From positions 1 to 53,733 of the forward strand of contig NZ_BMPE01000020.1 of NCBI RefSeq assembly GCF_014647435.1: a DNA stretch of 53,733 nucleotides, written 5' to 3'. The stretch's first letter is position 1; each line of letters begins with the position of its first letter. The notes under the pieces were generated by a model. The model was not told where the DNA came from. It did not search any database and saw only the letters and a list, made by a program, of their open reading frames with translations. This stretch comes from Deinococcus radiotolerans (lineage in GTDB: Bacteria > Deinococcota > Deinococci > Deinococcales > Deinococcaceae). Of this stretch, positions 43,118-51,465 are shown in pieces. The translations under genes and the position numbers were made by a program.

Positions 43118-44095
43118 TTACAGCCAGCCGCGCCAGCGGCCCAGCGCAACCACCAGCACGATCAGCAGGCCGCTGCCGAGCAGCACGTCCCGGAATCCCG
43201 TATTGCCCGCCTTGAAGACGTCCGCCTGGAAGTTCATGCCCATCAGCCCGGCCACCGCCGCGACGATGCCCAGCGTGACGGTCACGACCGTCAGGACGCG
43301 CATCACCTCGTTGGTGCGCTGCCCGGTGGAACTCATCAGGAGGTCGAAGGTGCCCAGGACCGCCTCGCGGGTGTGACTGACGGCCTCCTGGGTGTGCTCG
43401 AAGGCGCGCAGGAGTTTTTCCAGCCGCACCTCGGGCTCGTCGTGGTCGAACACCGTGAAGTCCGGACTGGCGAGGGCCACGTACACCGGGCGGTGCGCGG
43501 TGAGCAGGCGGCGCAGTTCGCTCACGCGCCGCCGCAGGCCCACCAGGGTCTCCAGGTGGCGCCGTTCCCGGCGGGGTTCTTGCAGGATCAGTTCGTCCAG
43601 CCGGTCGATGTTGTCCTCGATGGGTGAGAGGGGCTGGTGGAAGCCCTCGACGTGATGCGCGAGCACCACGGCCAGGAACGCGGCGGCGTCCAGCTGACCC
43701 AGTTTCGTGTCGGCGTCCAAGCGGTTCCGGAAGCTCTCCAGGAAGCTGGCCGGGCCGTCGTGCGCGGTGTACACGACGTTCCGCCCGGCCACGAACACGA
43801 CGGGGGACGCGTGGTAGTGGTGCGCGCCCTTTTCGAGGCTGTTCACGCGCAGGTGCACGGCCTGCTCGTGGCGGTGCAGGGCCGGGTGCGGCCCGGTCGC
43901 GTCCAGCCACGCGTGGGTGGGCGCGTCGAGGTTCAGGGCGGCCAGCTGCTCGCGGCGGTCCTGTGCGGTGTCGGCCTGCACGTCCACCCACAGCAGCTGG
44001 TGGGGTCCGAGCCGGGTCAGGGTGCCGGGCAGGTCGCCAGGTTCGACGGCGCAGTCCTGACCTGCCGCGTCGAACAGCAGGATGCGGGTGGGCAT
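43118..44095 (-). CDS. corA: CorA-family divalent cation transporter
   Basis: 325 aa. A soluble alpha/beta N-terminal funnel precedes a long helical segment ('SPIEDNIDRLDELIL', 'AFEHTQEAVSHTREAV'), then two C-terminal membrane helices. The CorA pore signature is present as 'AGLMGMNFQAD' (GMN), followed by the second helix 'LLGSGLLIVLVVALGRW' and a basic end. It mediates Mg2+ (or Co2+/Ni2+) uptake. ATG 44095 is 6 nt after TACAGT (44107-44102), so it has its own leaderless promoter although an SDR gene ends 18 nt upstream. Confidence 0.93.
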   Translation of the reverse strand: MPTRILLFDAAGQDCAVEPGDLPGTLTRLGPHQLLWVDVQADTAQDRREQLAALNLDAPTHAWLDATGPHPALHRHEQAVHLRVNSLEKGAHHYHASPVVFVAGRNVVYTAHDGPASFLESFRNRLDADTKLGQLDAAAFLAVVLAHHVEGFHQPLSPIEDNIDRLDELILQEPRRERRHLETLVGLRRRVSELRRLLTAHRPVYVALASPDFTVFDHDEPEVRLEKLLRAFEHTQEAVSHTREAVLGTFDLLMSSTGQRTNEVMRVLTVVTVTLGIVAAVAGLMGMNFQADVFKAGNTGFRDVLLGSGLLIVLVVALGRWRGWL

Positions 44096-44113
44096 GGCCT
44101 CACTGTACGCGGG

Positions 44114-44935
44114 TCAGTGCTGGCCCTGCACCCGGCGGATCAGGGGGGGCAGCGCGCGGCGCGGCAGCAGGCGGGGCAGCAGGGTCTGGAGGCGGTTGAC
44201 CGTGCCGATCACGTGGACGGCCTCGCCGCGCAGCATGGCGGTCACGGCCTGCGCGGCGACCTCGCGGGCGGGGAGGATCGCGGCGCGGGTCAGCTGATCG
44301 CGCAGCAGGCGGCTGCCGCCCATGTTCGCGGCGGCCTGGAAGCCGGTCTCGACCGGGCCGGGGCAGGCGGCGGTGACGCTGACGCCAGTGCCGCGCAGTT
44401 CCTCGTGCAGGGCCTCGCTGAAGCTCAGGACATAGGCCTTGGTGGCGTAGTACACGGCCATCAGGGGCCCCGGGAGGAACGCGGCGGTGCTGGCGATGTT
44501 CAGCACGCGGCCCCGGCCACGGGCGCGCATGCCGGGCAGGTACGCGTGCGTGAGTTCGGTCAGGGCGGTGATGTTCACCTGGATCATGTCGAGCTGCTTC
44601 TGGACGTCCAGTTCAGTGAATTCGCCGTAGTCGGCGAAGCCCGCGTTGTTCACGAGGATATCCACGTTCAGGTTCAGCCTCTGGGTGCGCGTTAGGAGGT
44701 CGCGGGCGGCGTGGGGCCGGGTGAGGTCCTGCGGGAGGACGTGGACCTGCACGCCGTGCCGGGCGCGGAGGGTGTCGGCCAGGGCGTTCAAGGGCCCTTC
44801 GCTGCGGGCGACGAGGATGAGGTGGCTGCCGCGCGCGGCGAGTTCGTGCGCGATCTGTTCGCCGATGCCGCTGCTGGCGCCGGTGATCAGGGCGGTACTG
44901 GGGGCAGGCCGGTTCGTGGAGGTGGGCTGGGTCAT
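44114..44935 (-). CDS. short-chain dehydrogenase/reductase under TetR control
   Basis: 273 aa classical SDR: 'ALITGASSGIGEQIAHELAARG', 'NVDILVNNAGFADYGEF', the Ser of 'VLNIASTAAFLPG' and 'YYATKAYVLSF' (Tyr-x-x-x-Lys). A hydrophobic, basic C-terminus suggests membrane proximity. Substrate unknown, possibly an acyl chain or small carbonyl. The start is ATG 44935 with GAGGAG upstream; a longer start at 44965 is possible but less supported. It is divergent from a tetR gene, with a perfect inverted repeat in the shared gap. Confidence 0.9.
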   Translation of the reverse strand: MTQPTSTNRPAPSTALITGASSGIGEQIAHELAARGSHLILVARSEGPLNALADTLRARHGVQVHVLPQDLTRPHAARDLLTRTQRLNLNVDILVNNAGFADYGEFTELDVQKQLDMIQVNITALTELTHAYLPGMRARGRGRVLNIASTAAFLPGPLMAVYYATKAYVLSFSEALHEELRGTGVSVTAACPGPVETGFQAAANMGGSRLLRDQLTRAAILPAREVAAQAVTAMLRGEAVHVIGTVNRLQTLLPRLLPRRALPPLIRRVQGQH

Positions 44936-44970
44936 GGGGGCTCCTCTGGCGGAATACTTAAGCAACCGCC

Positions 44971-44991
44971 GGTAACTAGAGATTAGTTACC
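44971..44991. promoter_or_regulatory. probable TetR operator
   Basis: GGTAACTA (44971-78), spacer GAGAT, TAGTTACC (44984-91): a perfect 8-bp inverted repeat, 21 bp long, the usual size for a TetR-family dimer site. It lies 36 nt upstream of the SDR start codon. Its half-site word GTTACCC recurs at 45072-78, across the first codons of tetR itself. Confidence 0.7.
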
Positions 44992-45068
44992 CGTGGTCAG
45001 TCTGTCAAGAGTCATCAGCCGTCACCCCACACAAGCACCTCCGTCAGCCATTCAGTTATAATTAACCC

Positions 45069-45725
45069 ATGGTTACCCAAGTGCGCGCCCGCAGTGACGC
45101 CGCGAAACAGGAGCGCCGCGCGCAGATCCTCACCGCGGCCCGCACCCTGTGGCACACCCACCGCTACCCCGACCTCACCCTGAACGCCATTGCCGAACAG
45201 GTCCACCTCACCAAGGCCGCGCTGTTCGCGTACTTCCCCAGCAAGGAGGACCTCTTCCTCAGCCTGTACGAGGACCTGCTGGACGACTTCTTCCGCGACC
45301 TGAACCGTCACCTCGACCTGGGCGGCACCCATACTCCCGCCACGCTGGCCCACACCCTGAGCAGCCTCACCCTGGCGCACCCGGACCTCGCGCGACTGAT
45401 CCCACTCCTGGCGGGCATCCTGGAACACAACATCAGCGCCGAACGCGCCCACGCCCACAAGACCCGCGTGGCCGCCCACCTGACCGTCACCACGCCCCGG
45501 CTCCAGCGCGCGCTGCCCACCCTGCGCGGCGACGCCCCCGCCCGCCTGCTCACCTACACCCAGGCGCTCATCGCGGGCCTGCAACCCATGAGTGACCCCT
45601 CCCCCGCCGTGCGCGAGGCCCTGCGCGACTCCCCGCTGGGCGCGCTGCACCTCAGCCTGGACACCGCTCTCCCCGACGCCCTGACCGCCCTGATCACCGG
45701 CCTGAGCACCGAACCGGAGGCATAA
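45069..45725 (+). CDS. TetR-family transcriptional regulator
   Basis: 218 aa. The N-terminal HTH is 'AQILTAARTLWHTHRYPDLTLNAIAEQVHLTKAALFAYFPSKEDLFLSLYEDLL'-like, compared piecewise: 'LTLNAIAEQVHLTKAALFAY' is the recognition unit. The variable ligand-binding domain is Leu/Ala/His-rich. It should repress the divergent SDR and itself via the GGTAACTA-N5-TAGTTACC site. A perfect TATAAT (45057-62) lies 6 nt before the ATG, the cleanest leaderless promoter in the window. Confidence 0.92.
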   Translation: MVTQVRARSDAAKQERRAQILTAARTLWHTHRYPDLTLNAIAEQVHLTKAALFAYFPSKEDLFLSLYEDLLDDFFRDLNRHLDLGGTHTPATLAHTLSSLTLAHPDLARLIPLLAGILEHNISAERAHAHKTRVAAHLTVTTPRLQRALPTLRGDAPARLLTYTQALIAGLQPMSDPSPAVREALRDSPLGALHLSLDTALPDALTALITGLSTEPEA

Positions 45726-45760
45726 AACAGGGAGAGGCCGCACGCCTCCCCCTGACCCTT

Positions 45761-45896
45761 CATACGGATTCCGTTTGTTTCGTCAACAACCCGGAACCAC
45801 ACCGGGTTGCCAACTCCGTGACCGGAACCCGTTTCGCTCCTGCTCGCTCTGCTCGGCTTAGAAGGTTTTGCAAACCTTTCAACCGGAGTCCATATC
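45761..45896. repeat. MITE-like small intergenic repeat
   Basis: About 136 bases bounded by imperfect terminal inverted repeats of 17 bases (13 matches): CATACGGATTCCGTTTG (45761-77) and the complement of 45880-96. Inside are AACCCGG/CCGGGTT (45788-808) and AAGGTTT/AAACCTT (45862-78). It is less GC-rich than its surroundings, has no coding capacity, and ends 3 nt before the galE stop. It resembles small non-coding repeats known in Deinococcus genomes; only one copy is in this window. Confidence 0.6.
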
Positions 45897-45899
45897 AGT

Positions 45900-46892
45900 T
45901 CATTGTTTGAAGTCGTGCGGGTGCCCCTTGTGCCAGTTCCAGGCGGTCTGCACGATGTCCTTCAGGTCCGTGAACTGCGGCTTGAAGCCGAGTTCCTCGC
46001 GGATGCGGGTGGCGTCCGCCACGAGGCGGGGCGGGTCCCCGGCGCGGCGCGGGGCGAGTTCGCGGTTCAGGGGCGTGCCGACGACCTCGTCCACGGTGTC
46101 GAGCACTTCCTTGACGCTGAAGCCGTGGCCCAGGCCGACGTTGAAGGTGCCGTCGCTGCGCTTCCCGCTCAGCAGGGCTTCGACGGCCAGGACGTGCGCG
46201 TCGGCGAGGTCCTGCACGTGCACGTAGTCGCGGATGCAGGTGCCGTCCGGGGTGGGGTAGTCGTCCCCGAAGATCAGCATCTTCTCGCGCTGGCCCAGGG
46301 CGGTCAGGGCGGCCAGCTCGATCAGGTGGCTCTTGCCGGCGTGCGCCTCGCCGATGTCACCCTCGGGCGCGGCGCCGCACACGTTGAAGTACCGCAGGAT
46401 GGTGTAGGGCAGGCCGTGCGCGGTGTGGAAGGCATGGATCATGTGCTCGGTCATGAGTTTCGTCTCGCCGTACACGCTCTCGGGCTGCATGGCGGCGTTC
46501 TCGGGGATGGGCACGAGGTCGGTGGTGCCGTACACGGCGGCCGTGGAGGAGAACACCAGCGGAATCTTGCGGGTCTCCACGATGGCCTGGAGGAGGTTCA
46601 GACTGCCCACCACGTTGTTGCGGTAGTAGCGGGCCGGGGCGCGCATACTCTCGCCCACCTCGATCAGCGCCGCGAAGTGGATGACGGCGTCGGGCTGGTG
46701 GGCGTTCAGCGCGGCGCGTACGGCGTCCGCGTCCAGAAGGTCGCCGCGCACCAGGGGCACGTCGGCGGGGAGGGCCTCGGGGTGTCCGCTCGACAGGTTG
46801 TCGAACACGACCACCTCATGCCCGGCGCGGCGCAGCTGCCGCACCGTGTGAGACCCGATGTACCCCGCGCCGCCCACGACCAGAATCTTCAT
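45900..46892 (-). CDS. galE: UDP-glucose 4-epimerase
   Basis: 330 aa extended SDR interconverting UDP-glucose and UDP-galactose with bound NAD. The Rossmann motif GGAGYIGSH starts at residue 8; also 'VIHFAALIEVGESM', 'FSSTAAVYG', the catalytic 'VYGETKLMTE' (Tyr-x-x-x-Lys), 'LRYFNVCGA' and 'YPTPDGTCIRDYVHVQDLADAH'. ATG 46892 lies 7 nt after TACCCT (46905-46900). The LacI-type gene ends 20 nt upstream on the same strand, so galE may be co-transcribed with it as well as from its own promoter. Confidence 0.94.
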   Translation of the reverse strand: MKILVVGGAGYIGSHTVRQLRRAGHEVVVFDNLSSGHPEALPADVPLVRGDLLDADAVRAALNAHQPDAVIHFAALIEVGESMRAPARYYRNNVVGSLNLLQAIVETRKIPLVFSSTAAVYGTTDLVPIPENAAMQPESVYGETKLMTEHMIHAFHTAHGLPYTILRYFNVCGAAPEGDIGEAHAGKSHLIELAALTALGQREKMLIFGDDYPTPDGTCIRDYVHVQDLADAHVLAVEALLSGKRSDGTFNVGLGHGFSVKEVLDTVDEVVGTPLNRELAPRRAGDPPRLVADATRIREELGFKPQFTDLKDIVQTAWNWHKGHPHDFKQ

Positions 46893-46912
46893 GGGGGTCA
46901 GGGTAGCGCGCT

Positions 46913-48025
46913 TCAGGTGGCGGGCACGCGCGGTCCTCTGGGCGGGGCGGTGGTGCCGCGCACGACCAGCCGGGTAGGCAGCGTGACGGGCGCCGCCTCC
47001 TGCCCGTCCAGCAGGGCCAGGAGGGCCGCCCCGACCGCCGCGCCCTTGTCCGGGGTGGGCTGCCACACGGTGGTGAGGTTCAGCGCGCCGGAGCTGGGCA
47101 GGTCGTCGTAACCGATCACGCTGAGGTCGCCGGGCACGCGCAGGCCCAGCGTGGCGGCGGCCCGCAGCGCCCCCTGCGCGAGGACGTCACTCATGCACAC
47201 CACGCCCGTGACCTCCGGGTGGGCGCGCAGCAGGTCCAGGGTCAGGGCCTCGCCGTCGGCGGGGGTGTTCTGCCCGGCCTCCATGAGGTGCAGCGCGGCG
47301 TCCGGGTGGGCGGCGGCAGCGGCGCGGTAGCCCCGGATGCGCTGCGCGGTGGTGCGGTACGCAATCTGCGCTTCGCGCGCGGCGCTCACCGGGCCGGGGT
47401 GGCGGTCCCCGGCGAGTTCCAGGCACAGGGCGCCCAGCTGCCGGTGGCCCAGGTCGAGCAGGTGCGCGGCGGCCTCCTGCGCGCCCCCGGCGTCATCGAT
47501 GCCCACGTGCGCGCTGCCGGGCTGGGGGTCCTGATCGACCAGCACGGTGGGCAGCGCGCGGCTCAGCACGGCGCGCAGCAGGGGGCTGTCCTCGGCGGCG
47601 CAGTACACGATGAAGCCGTCCACACTGGCGTTGCGTACGGCCAGGGTCGCGTCGGCCTGCGGGTCGTGCGGCGCGGCCAGCAGCAGGACGTTCAGGTCAC
47701 GGTCCTGAACAGCGCGGGTGACGCTGCCCAGGAACAGCGCGGCGGCCGGGTCGGCGAAGGCGTACTCCAGGGGCGCGTCGTACACGACGCCCAGCACGCC
47801 GGTGCGGCCCCGGCGCAGGCTGCGGGCCAGCGGGTCGGGGCCCTGGTAGCCCAGGTCGCGGGCGGCGGCCAGGATGCGCCCCCGCAGGTCCTCGCTGAGC
47901 TGGTCCGGGCGGTTGTAGGCGTTGCTGACGGTGGCGACGCTGACGCCCAGCGTGCGCGCCACGTCCCGCAGGGTGGGGCGGCTGGCGGCGCGCGGCCCGG
48001 TGGGGGCTGGCTTGGCGGGGGGCAT
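46913..48025 (-). CDS. LacI/GalR-family transcriptional regulator
   Basis: 370 aa. After a Pro/Ala-rich tail of 17 residues the HTH reads 'TLRDVARTLGVSVATVSNAYNRP', followed by 'GRILAAARDLGYQGPDPLARSL' and a sensor domain with 'VGIDDAGGAQEAAAHLLDLGHRQ' and 'GVVCMSDVLAQGALRAA'. It lies just before galE and divergent from a sugar-type MFS transporter, so its effector is probably a sugar or sugar nucleotide. ATG 48025 is 6 nt after TACCAT. A LacI-type operator is in the divergent gap. Confidence 0.92.
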   Translation of the reverse strand: MPPAKPAPTGPRAASRPTLRDVARTLGVSVATVSNAYNRPDQLSEDLRGRILAAARDLGYQGPDPLARSLRRGRTGVLGVVYDAPLEYAFADPAAALFLGSVTRAVQDRDLNVLLLAAPHDPQADATLAVRNASVDGFIVYCAAEDSPLLRAVLSRALPTVLVDQDPQPGSAHVGIDDAGGAQEAAAHLLDLGHRQLGALCLELAGDRHPGPVSAAREAQIAYRTTAQRIRGYRAAAAAHPDAALHLMEAGQNTPADGEALTLDLLRAHPEVTGVVCMSDVLAQGALRAAATLGLRVPGDLSVIGYDDLPSSGALNLTTVWQPTPDKGAAVGAALLALLDGQEAAPVTLPTRLVVRGTTAPPRGPRVPAT

Positions 48026-48052
48026 GCCTGAATGGTAGCGTATACCCAGCCG

Positions 48053-48070
48053 AACTGAATCGTTTCAGTT
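48053..48070. promoter_or_regulatory. probable LacI/GalR operator in the divergent gap
   Basis: AACTGAA (48053-59), TCGT, TTCAGTT (48064-70): a perfect 7-bp inverted repeat with a central CG, as expected for LacI-family sites. It lies 28 nt upstream of the lacI start and 41 nt upstream of the MFS start, so it could control both. Confidence 0.7.
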
Positions 48071-48110
48071 TCCGAGTTCAACGCCACCCCCCTCCCCCGA
48101 GGTTCCGCCC

Positions 48111-49295
48111 ATGACCACCACCGCCGCCCACACCACACCCACCCAGCCCCGCGCGGAAGCCGCCCGCCGCGCCCTGAACACCATCTTCATGGTGAACGGC
48201 GCCGTGTTCGCCACCTGGGCCGTGAACATCCCCGGCGTGCGCGACGGCCTGGACCTCACGCCCGCGCAGATCGGCGTGGCGCTGCTCGCCAGCGGCCTGG
48301 GCGGCGTGACCAGCATGAGCCTCGTGGGCCGCTGGATCGCCCGCTGGGGCAGCGCGGCCGTCACCCGCGTCTCCACCGTGCTGTTCCTCCTCAGCCTGCT
48401 GCTGCCCGTCTTCGCGCCCAGCCTCCTGACCCTGATCGTGGCGCTGGCCCTGCTGGGCGCCGCGAACGGCGTCATGGACGTCGCCATGAACGCCCAGGGC
48501 GTCACGGTCGAACGCACCCTGGGCCGCCCCATCATGAGCCGCCTGCACGCCTACTTCAGCCTGGGCGGCCTGATCGGCGCGGGCCTGGGCAGCCTCCTGA
48601 TTGGCCGCGTCTCCATCCCCCTGCACGCGGGCCTGGTGGTCGCCGCCACGCTGATCCTGGCCGCCGTGACGCTGCGCCTGCTGATCCCCGACCCGGCCGA
48701 CACCGACCCGCAGGACAACGGGCAGCCCGCCACCACCGCCCCCGGCTCGCTGCTCAGCCTGCCGGTGCTGCTGCTGGGCCTGCTGTGCTTCCTCGGCATG
48801 CTGGCCGAGGGCGCCAACTACGACTGGGCCGCCCTGTACTTCCGCGACGTCCTGACCGTTCCCGGCGGCGCCGCCGGTCTGGGCTACGCCGCATTCGTCG
48901 CCACGATGACCCTGGGCCGCTGGTTCGGTGACCTGGGCCGCGCCCGCCTCGGCGACGAGCAGATCGTGCGTGTCGGCTCGCTTGTTACCGCGCTGGGCCT
49001 CGCCCTGGCGCTGCTTTGGCGCGACCCGGTCCCCGCCACGCTGGGTTTCGCGCTGTCCGGCCTGGGCCTCAGCAACGTCGTTCCGGTCATGTACGGCACC
49101 GCCGGGCACGCCCTGGCCGGGCGCGGCATCGCCGCTGTCGCCGCCATCGGGTACGGCGGGTTCCTGCTCGGGCCGCCCGTCATCGGCTTCGTCGCCGACC
49201 ACGTCGGCCTCACCTGGGCGCTGGGGATCGCCCTGGGCAGCGCCGCGCTGATCACGTTGCTCGGTGGGCGGGCGTTTGCGCTGATCCGCCGGTAA
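48111..49295 (+). CDS. MFS transporter
   Basis: 394 aa with about 12 hydrophobic helices in two halves separated by a polar loop (near residues 200-215). The region 'NGAVFATWAVNIPGVRDGLDL' and 'GVMDVAMNAQGVTVER', then 'RLHAYFSLGGLIGAGLGSLL' and 'EGANYDWAALYFRDVL' match the YbjJ/fucose-permease-like MFS subgroup. Substrate is unknown; the neighbouring regulator and galE suggest a sugar. GAGG precedes the ATG by about 10 nt. It is divergent from lacI with the AACTGAA-N4-TTCAGTT site between them. Confidence 0.88.
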   Translation: MTTTAAHTTPTQPRAEAARRALNTIFMVNGAVFATWAVNIPGVRDGLDLTPAQIGVALLASGLGGVTSMSLVGRWIARWGSAAVTRVSTVLFLLSLLLPVFAPSLLTLIVALALLGAANGVMDVAMNAQGVTVERTLGRPIMSRLHAYFSLGGLIGAGLGSLLIGRVSIPLHAGLVVAATLILAAVTLRLLIPDPADTDPQDNGQPATTAPGSLLSLPVLLLGLLCFLGMLAEGANYDWAALYFRDVLTVPGGAAGLGYAAFVATMTLGRWFGDLGRARLGDEQIVRVGSLVTALGLALALLWRDPVPATLGFALSGLGLSNVVPVMYGTAGHALAGRGIAAVAAIGYGGFLLGPPVIGFVADHVGLTWALGIALGSAALITLLGGRAFALIRR

Positions 49296-49341
49296 CCCAC
49301 CTGCGGTCCAGACCGCGCCCGGCAGACTCTAGGCTTCAGGC

Positions 49342-50172
49342 ATGACTGCACGTCCGACTGTGGTGATCGTGAATGGAGAGCGCGACTGGGCCGACCACTT
49401 CCCGGAGGCCGAGGTTCGCCGCTGCCGACTTCAGACCGCGCAGTGGCAGGTCAGCGGGAACGCGCTGTACCTGCTGGACGAGCAGGGCCGCACCCGCGTG
49501 GACGGCGTGCTGTGGCGCGTCGGGGCGATCCGCCCGGAGCCCCGGCACCGGGTGGTGCTGGATCTGATCCGCCTGACGGGCACGCCCTGCGTCAATCCCG
49601 CTGCGGCCCTGCAACGCGGCTTTGACCGGCTGTCCATGCGGGCCGAGATGCAGGCCATTGGTCTGCCCCTGCTGCCGCAGGAGATCGTGCTGGGCGGCGC
49701 CCTGCTGGACCACACCGAACCCGCCTCCCCGGCCGTCCTGAAGGTCGGGAACCACCACGCCGGGTACGGCAAGGCGCTGGTCGCCCGCCGCGAGGACTGG
49801 CCCGACCTACGTGATCTTGCCTGGACCGCGGACGACTACGTGACCCTGGAGCCCTTCGTGGATTACGTGCGTGACCTGCGCTGCCTCGCCGTGGGGGATG
49901 ACGTGTGGGGCATGGCGCGGCGCAGCGGGTCCTGGAAGGCCAACCGGGACACGCAGGAGTACACCCTCACGGACCTCCCGGCCGAGCTGGTCGCGTACAC
50001 CCGCGCCGCCATGGCCCACCTGGGCGCGGACCTCCTGGGCCTAGATTTTCTGGAGGACCGCGCGGGTCAGTTCTTCCTGCTGGAAACGAACGATGTGCCG
50101 GGCCTGAGCGGCTTTCCCCCGTCCATCCGGCCGCTGCTGGCCCGCCGGCTGATGGCGCAGATCAGGCGTTAG
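49342..50172 (+). CDS. ATP-grasp domain protein (RimK-like)
   Basis: 276 aa. An N-terminal pre-ATP-grasp domain is followed by ATP-grasp features: 'AVLKVGNHHAGYGKALV' (phosphate loop), 'VTLEPFVDYVRDLRCLAV', 'SGSWKANRDTQEYTL' and the metal-binding 'LLGLDFLEDRAGQFFLLETNDVPGLSG'. Such enzymes ligate a carboxylate to an amine with ATP; the substrate is unknown. ATG lies 6 nt after TAGGCT (49330-35). Its last 4 bases overlap the end of the convergent citrate synthase-like gene. Confidence 0.85.
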   Translation: MTARPTVVIVNGERDWADHFPEAEVRRCRLQTAQWQVSGNALYLLDEQGRTRVDGVLWRVGAIRPEPRHRVVLDLIRLTGTPCVNPAAALQRGFDRLSMRAEMQAIGLPLLPQEIVLGGALLDHTEPASPAVLKVGNHHAGYGKALVARREDWPDLRDLAWTADDYVTLEPFVDYVRDLRCLAVGDDVWGMARRSGSWKANRDTQEYTLTDLPAELVAYTRAAMAHLGADLLGLDFLEDRAGQFFLLETNDVPGLSGFPPSIRPLLARRLMAQIRR

Positions 50173-51395
50173 GCCGGGCCGACGTAACGGGCGCGGGGGC
50201 GGATGAACTGCCCCCCGGCGCGGGTTTCCAGCGCGTGGGCCAGCCAGCCCGCCGCGCGGGCCAGGGCGAACAGCGTCACGGCGTCCGCGGCGGGGCGGCC
50301 CAGCGTGAGAGTCAGCGAGGCCAGCGCCAGATCCACGTTGGGCGCCTCGGCGGTGTCCCCGCCGTGCGCGCGGATGACCGCGTGCGTGGCGTGCGTGACG
50401 GGATGTGCCGGGAACTGTGCTTCCAGGGCGTCCAGCAGGGCGCGGGCACGCGGGTCGCCGTGCGGGTAGAGGGCGTGTCCGAAGCCCGGGGTGTGCCCGG
50501 CGCGGCGGGTGGCGTCCCGCAGCGCGGCCCGGGCATCACCCGCCTGGGCGGCGCTCAGGAGTTCGTGGGCGTGCAGCGCGCTCAGGCCGTGCCGGGGGCC
50601 CTGGAGGGCACCCAGCGCGGCCAGGGTGCAGTGGGCGAGGCTGGCGCCGCCGCTGGCGGTGACACGGGCGGCGAAGGCGCTGACGTTCAGTTCATGGTCG
50701 GCCAGGAGGATCAGGGCGCGGCGCAGCACGTCCGCGCCGTCCGGGCGGCCCCAGGTGCGGGCCAGCCGGGCGTGCAGGGGCAGGTCAGGCGCGGGCGGTA
50801 GTCCGGCGTGCCGCTCGGCGGTGGCGTGCAGCAGGCTCAGGATGCGCGCGGTCTGCCCGGGGCCGCGTTCAGGGCGGGTGTCAAGCGCGTCCGGGTCGTG
50901 CGCGCCCGCGTAGGTCAGCGCGTAGCCCAGGGCTTCCAGGGGCGTGTCGGCGCGGGGGTGGCGGCTGAGGTTCAGCCGGGCGCGCAGCGGCAGCGTGGGC
51001 CGCGCGCTGAGGTCACCCGTCCACAGGAGGGCCGCGACATCCTCCGCGCTGGCCGTCTCAGCGAGGTGCCGGGCGTCCACGCCCCGGTAGGCCAGGGTGC
51101 CGTTCTCGATGCGGGTCAGGGCGCTGTCGAGGATGGGTGTCACGCCGCCGTACTGAGCGCCGCGCAGCCCGTCAAGGCTGCCCTGCACGGCCGCCTGCAC
51201 GCTGGCCTGCGGGTCGCGGCGGGTGGCCTGCCGTCCCGCAAAGGCCTGCACGTCGCCCGCGTCGTACCGGCGCTCCCGGGTGCCTGCGGGGCCCGGCACG
51301 CTGCGGATCAGCCCGCGTGAAACGTAGGCGTACAGCGTGGCGGGTTTCACGCCCAATTGCTCACAGGCCTGCGCGGTGGTGAGGGGACCAGTCAT
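50169..51395 (-). CDS. citrate synthase-family protein with N-terminal HTH
   Basis: 408 aa. The first 55 residues are a MerR/excisionase-like HTH ('TTAQACEQLGVKPATLYAYVSRGL'), joined to a citrate synthase domain that keeps the three catalytic positions: His in 'LADHELNVSAF', His in 'GFGHALYPHGDPRA' and Asp in 'APNVDLALASL'. It could be a bifunctional enzyme-regulator or an enzyme with a vestigial DNA-binding domain. ATG 51395 is 7 nt after TAGGCT. It is divergent from an isopropylmalate-synthase-like gene, with a 16-bp palindrome between them. Confidence 0.85.
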   Translation of the reverse strand: MTGPLTTAQACEQLGVKPATLYAYVSRGLIRSVPGPAGTRERRYDAGDVQAFAGRQATRRDPQASVQAAVQGSLDGLRGAQYGGVTPILDSALTRIENGTLAYRGVDARHLAETASAEDVAALLWTGDLSARPTLPLRARLNLSRHPRADTPLEALGYALTYAGAHDPDALDTRPERGPGQTARILSLLHATAERHAGLPPAPDLPLHARLARTWGRPDGADVLRRALILLADHELNVSAFAARVTASGGASLAHCTLAALGALQGPRHGLSALHAHELLSAAQAGDARAALRDATRRAGHTPGFGHALYPHGDPRARALLDALEAQFPAHPVTHATHAVIRAHGGDTAEAPNVDLALASLTLTLGRPAADAVTLFALARAAGWLAHALETRAGGQFIRPRARYVGPA

Positions 51396-51411
51396 CCATT
51401 CCAGCCTAACA

Positions 51412-51427
51412 TTGATTCTAGAATCAA
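51412..51427. promoter_or_regulatory. 16-bp perfect palindrome between divergent promoters
   Basis: TTGATTCTAGAATCAA is its own reverse complement. It lies 17 nt upstream of the citrate synthase-like gene start and 38 nt upstream of the HMGL-like start, overlapping the promoter region of the former. The HTH of the citrate synthase-like protein is an obvious candidate to bind it (inference). Confidence 0.6.
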
Positions 51428-51429
51428 GA

Positions 51430-51459
51430 TTGACCACATTGACAACACGGGTTTAGCGT
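51430..51459 (+). promoter_or_regulatory. promoter of the isopropylmalate-synthase-like gene
   Basis: TTGACC (51430-35), 18 bases, TAGCGT (51454-59), then 6 nt to ATG 51466: a leaderless promoter directly beside the palindrome. Confidence 0.6.
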
Positions 51460-51465
51460 GCAGCC

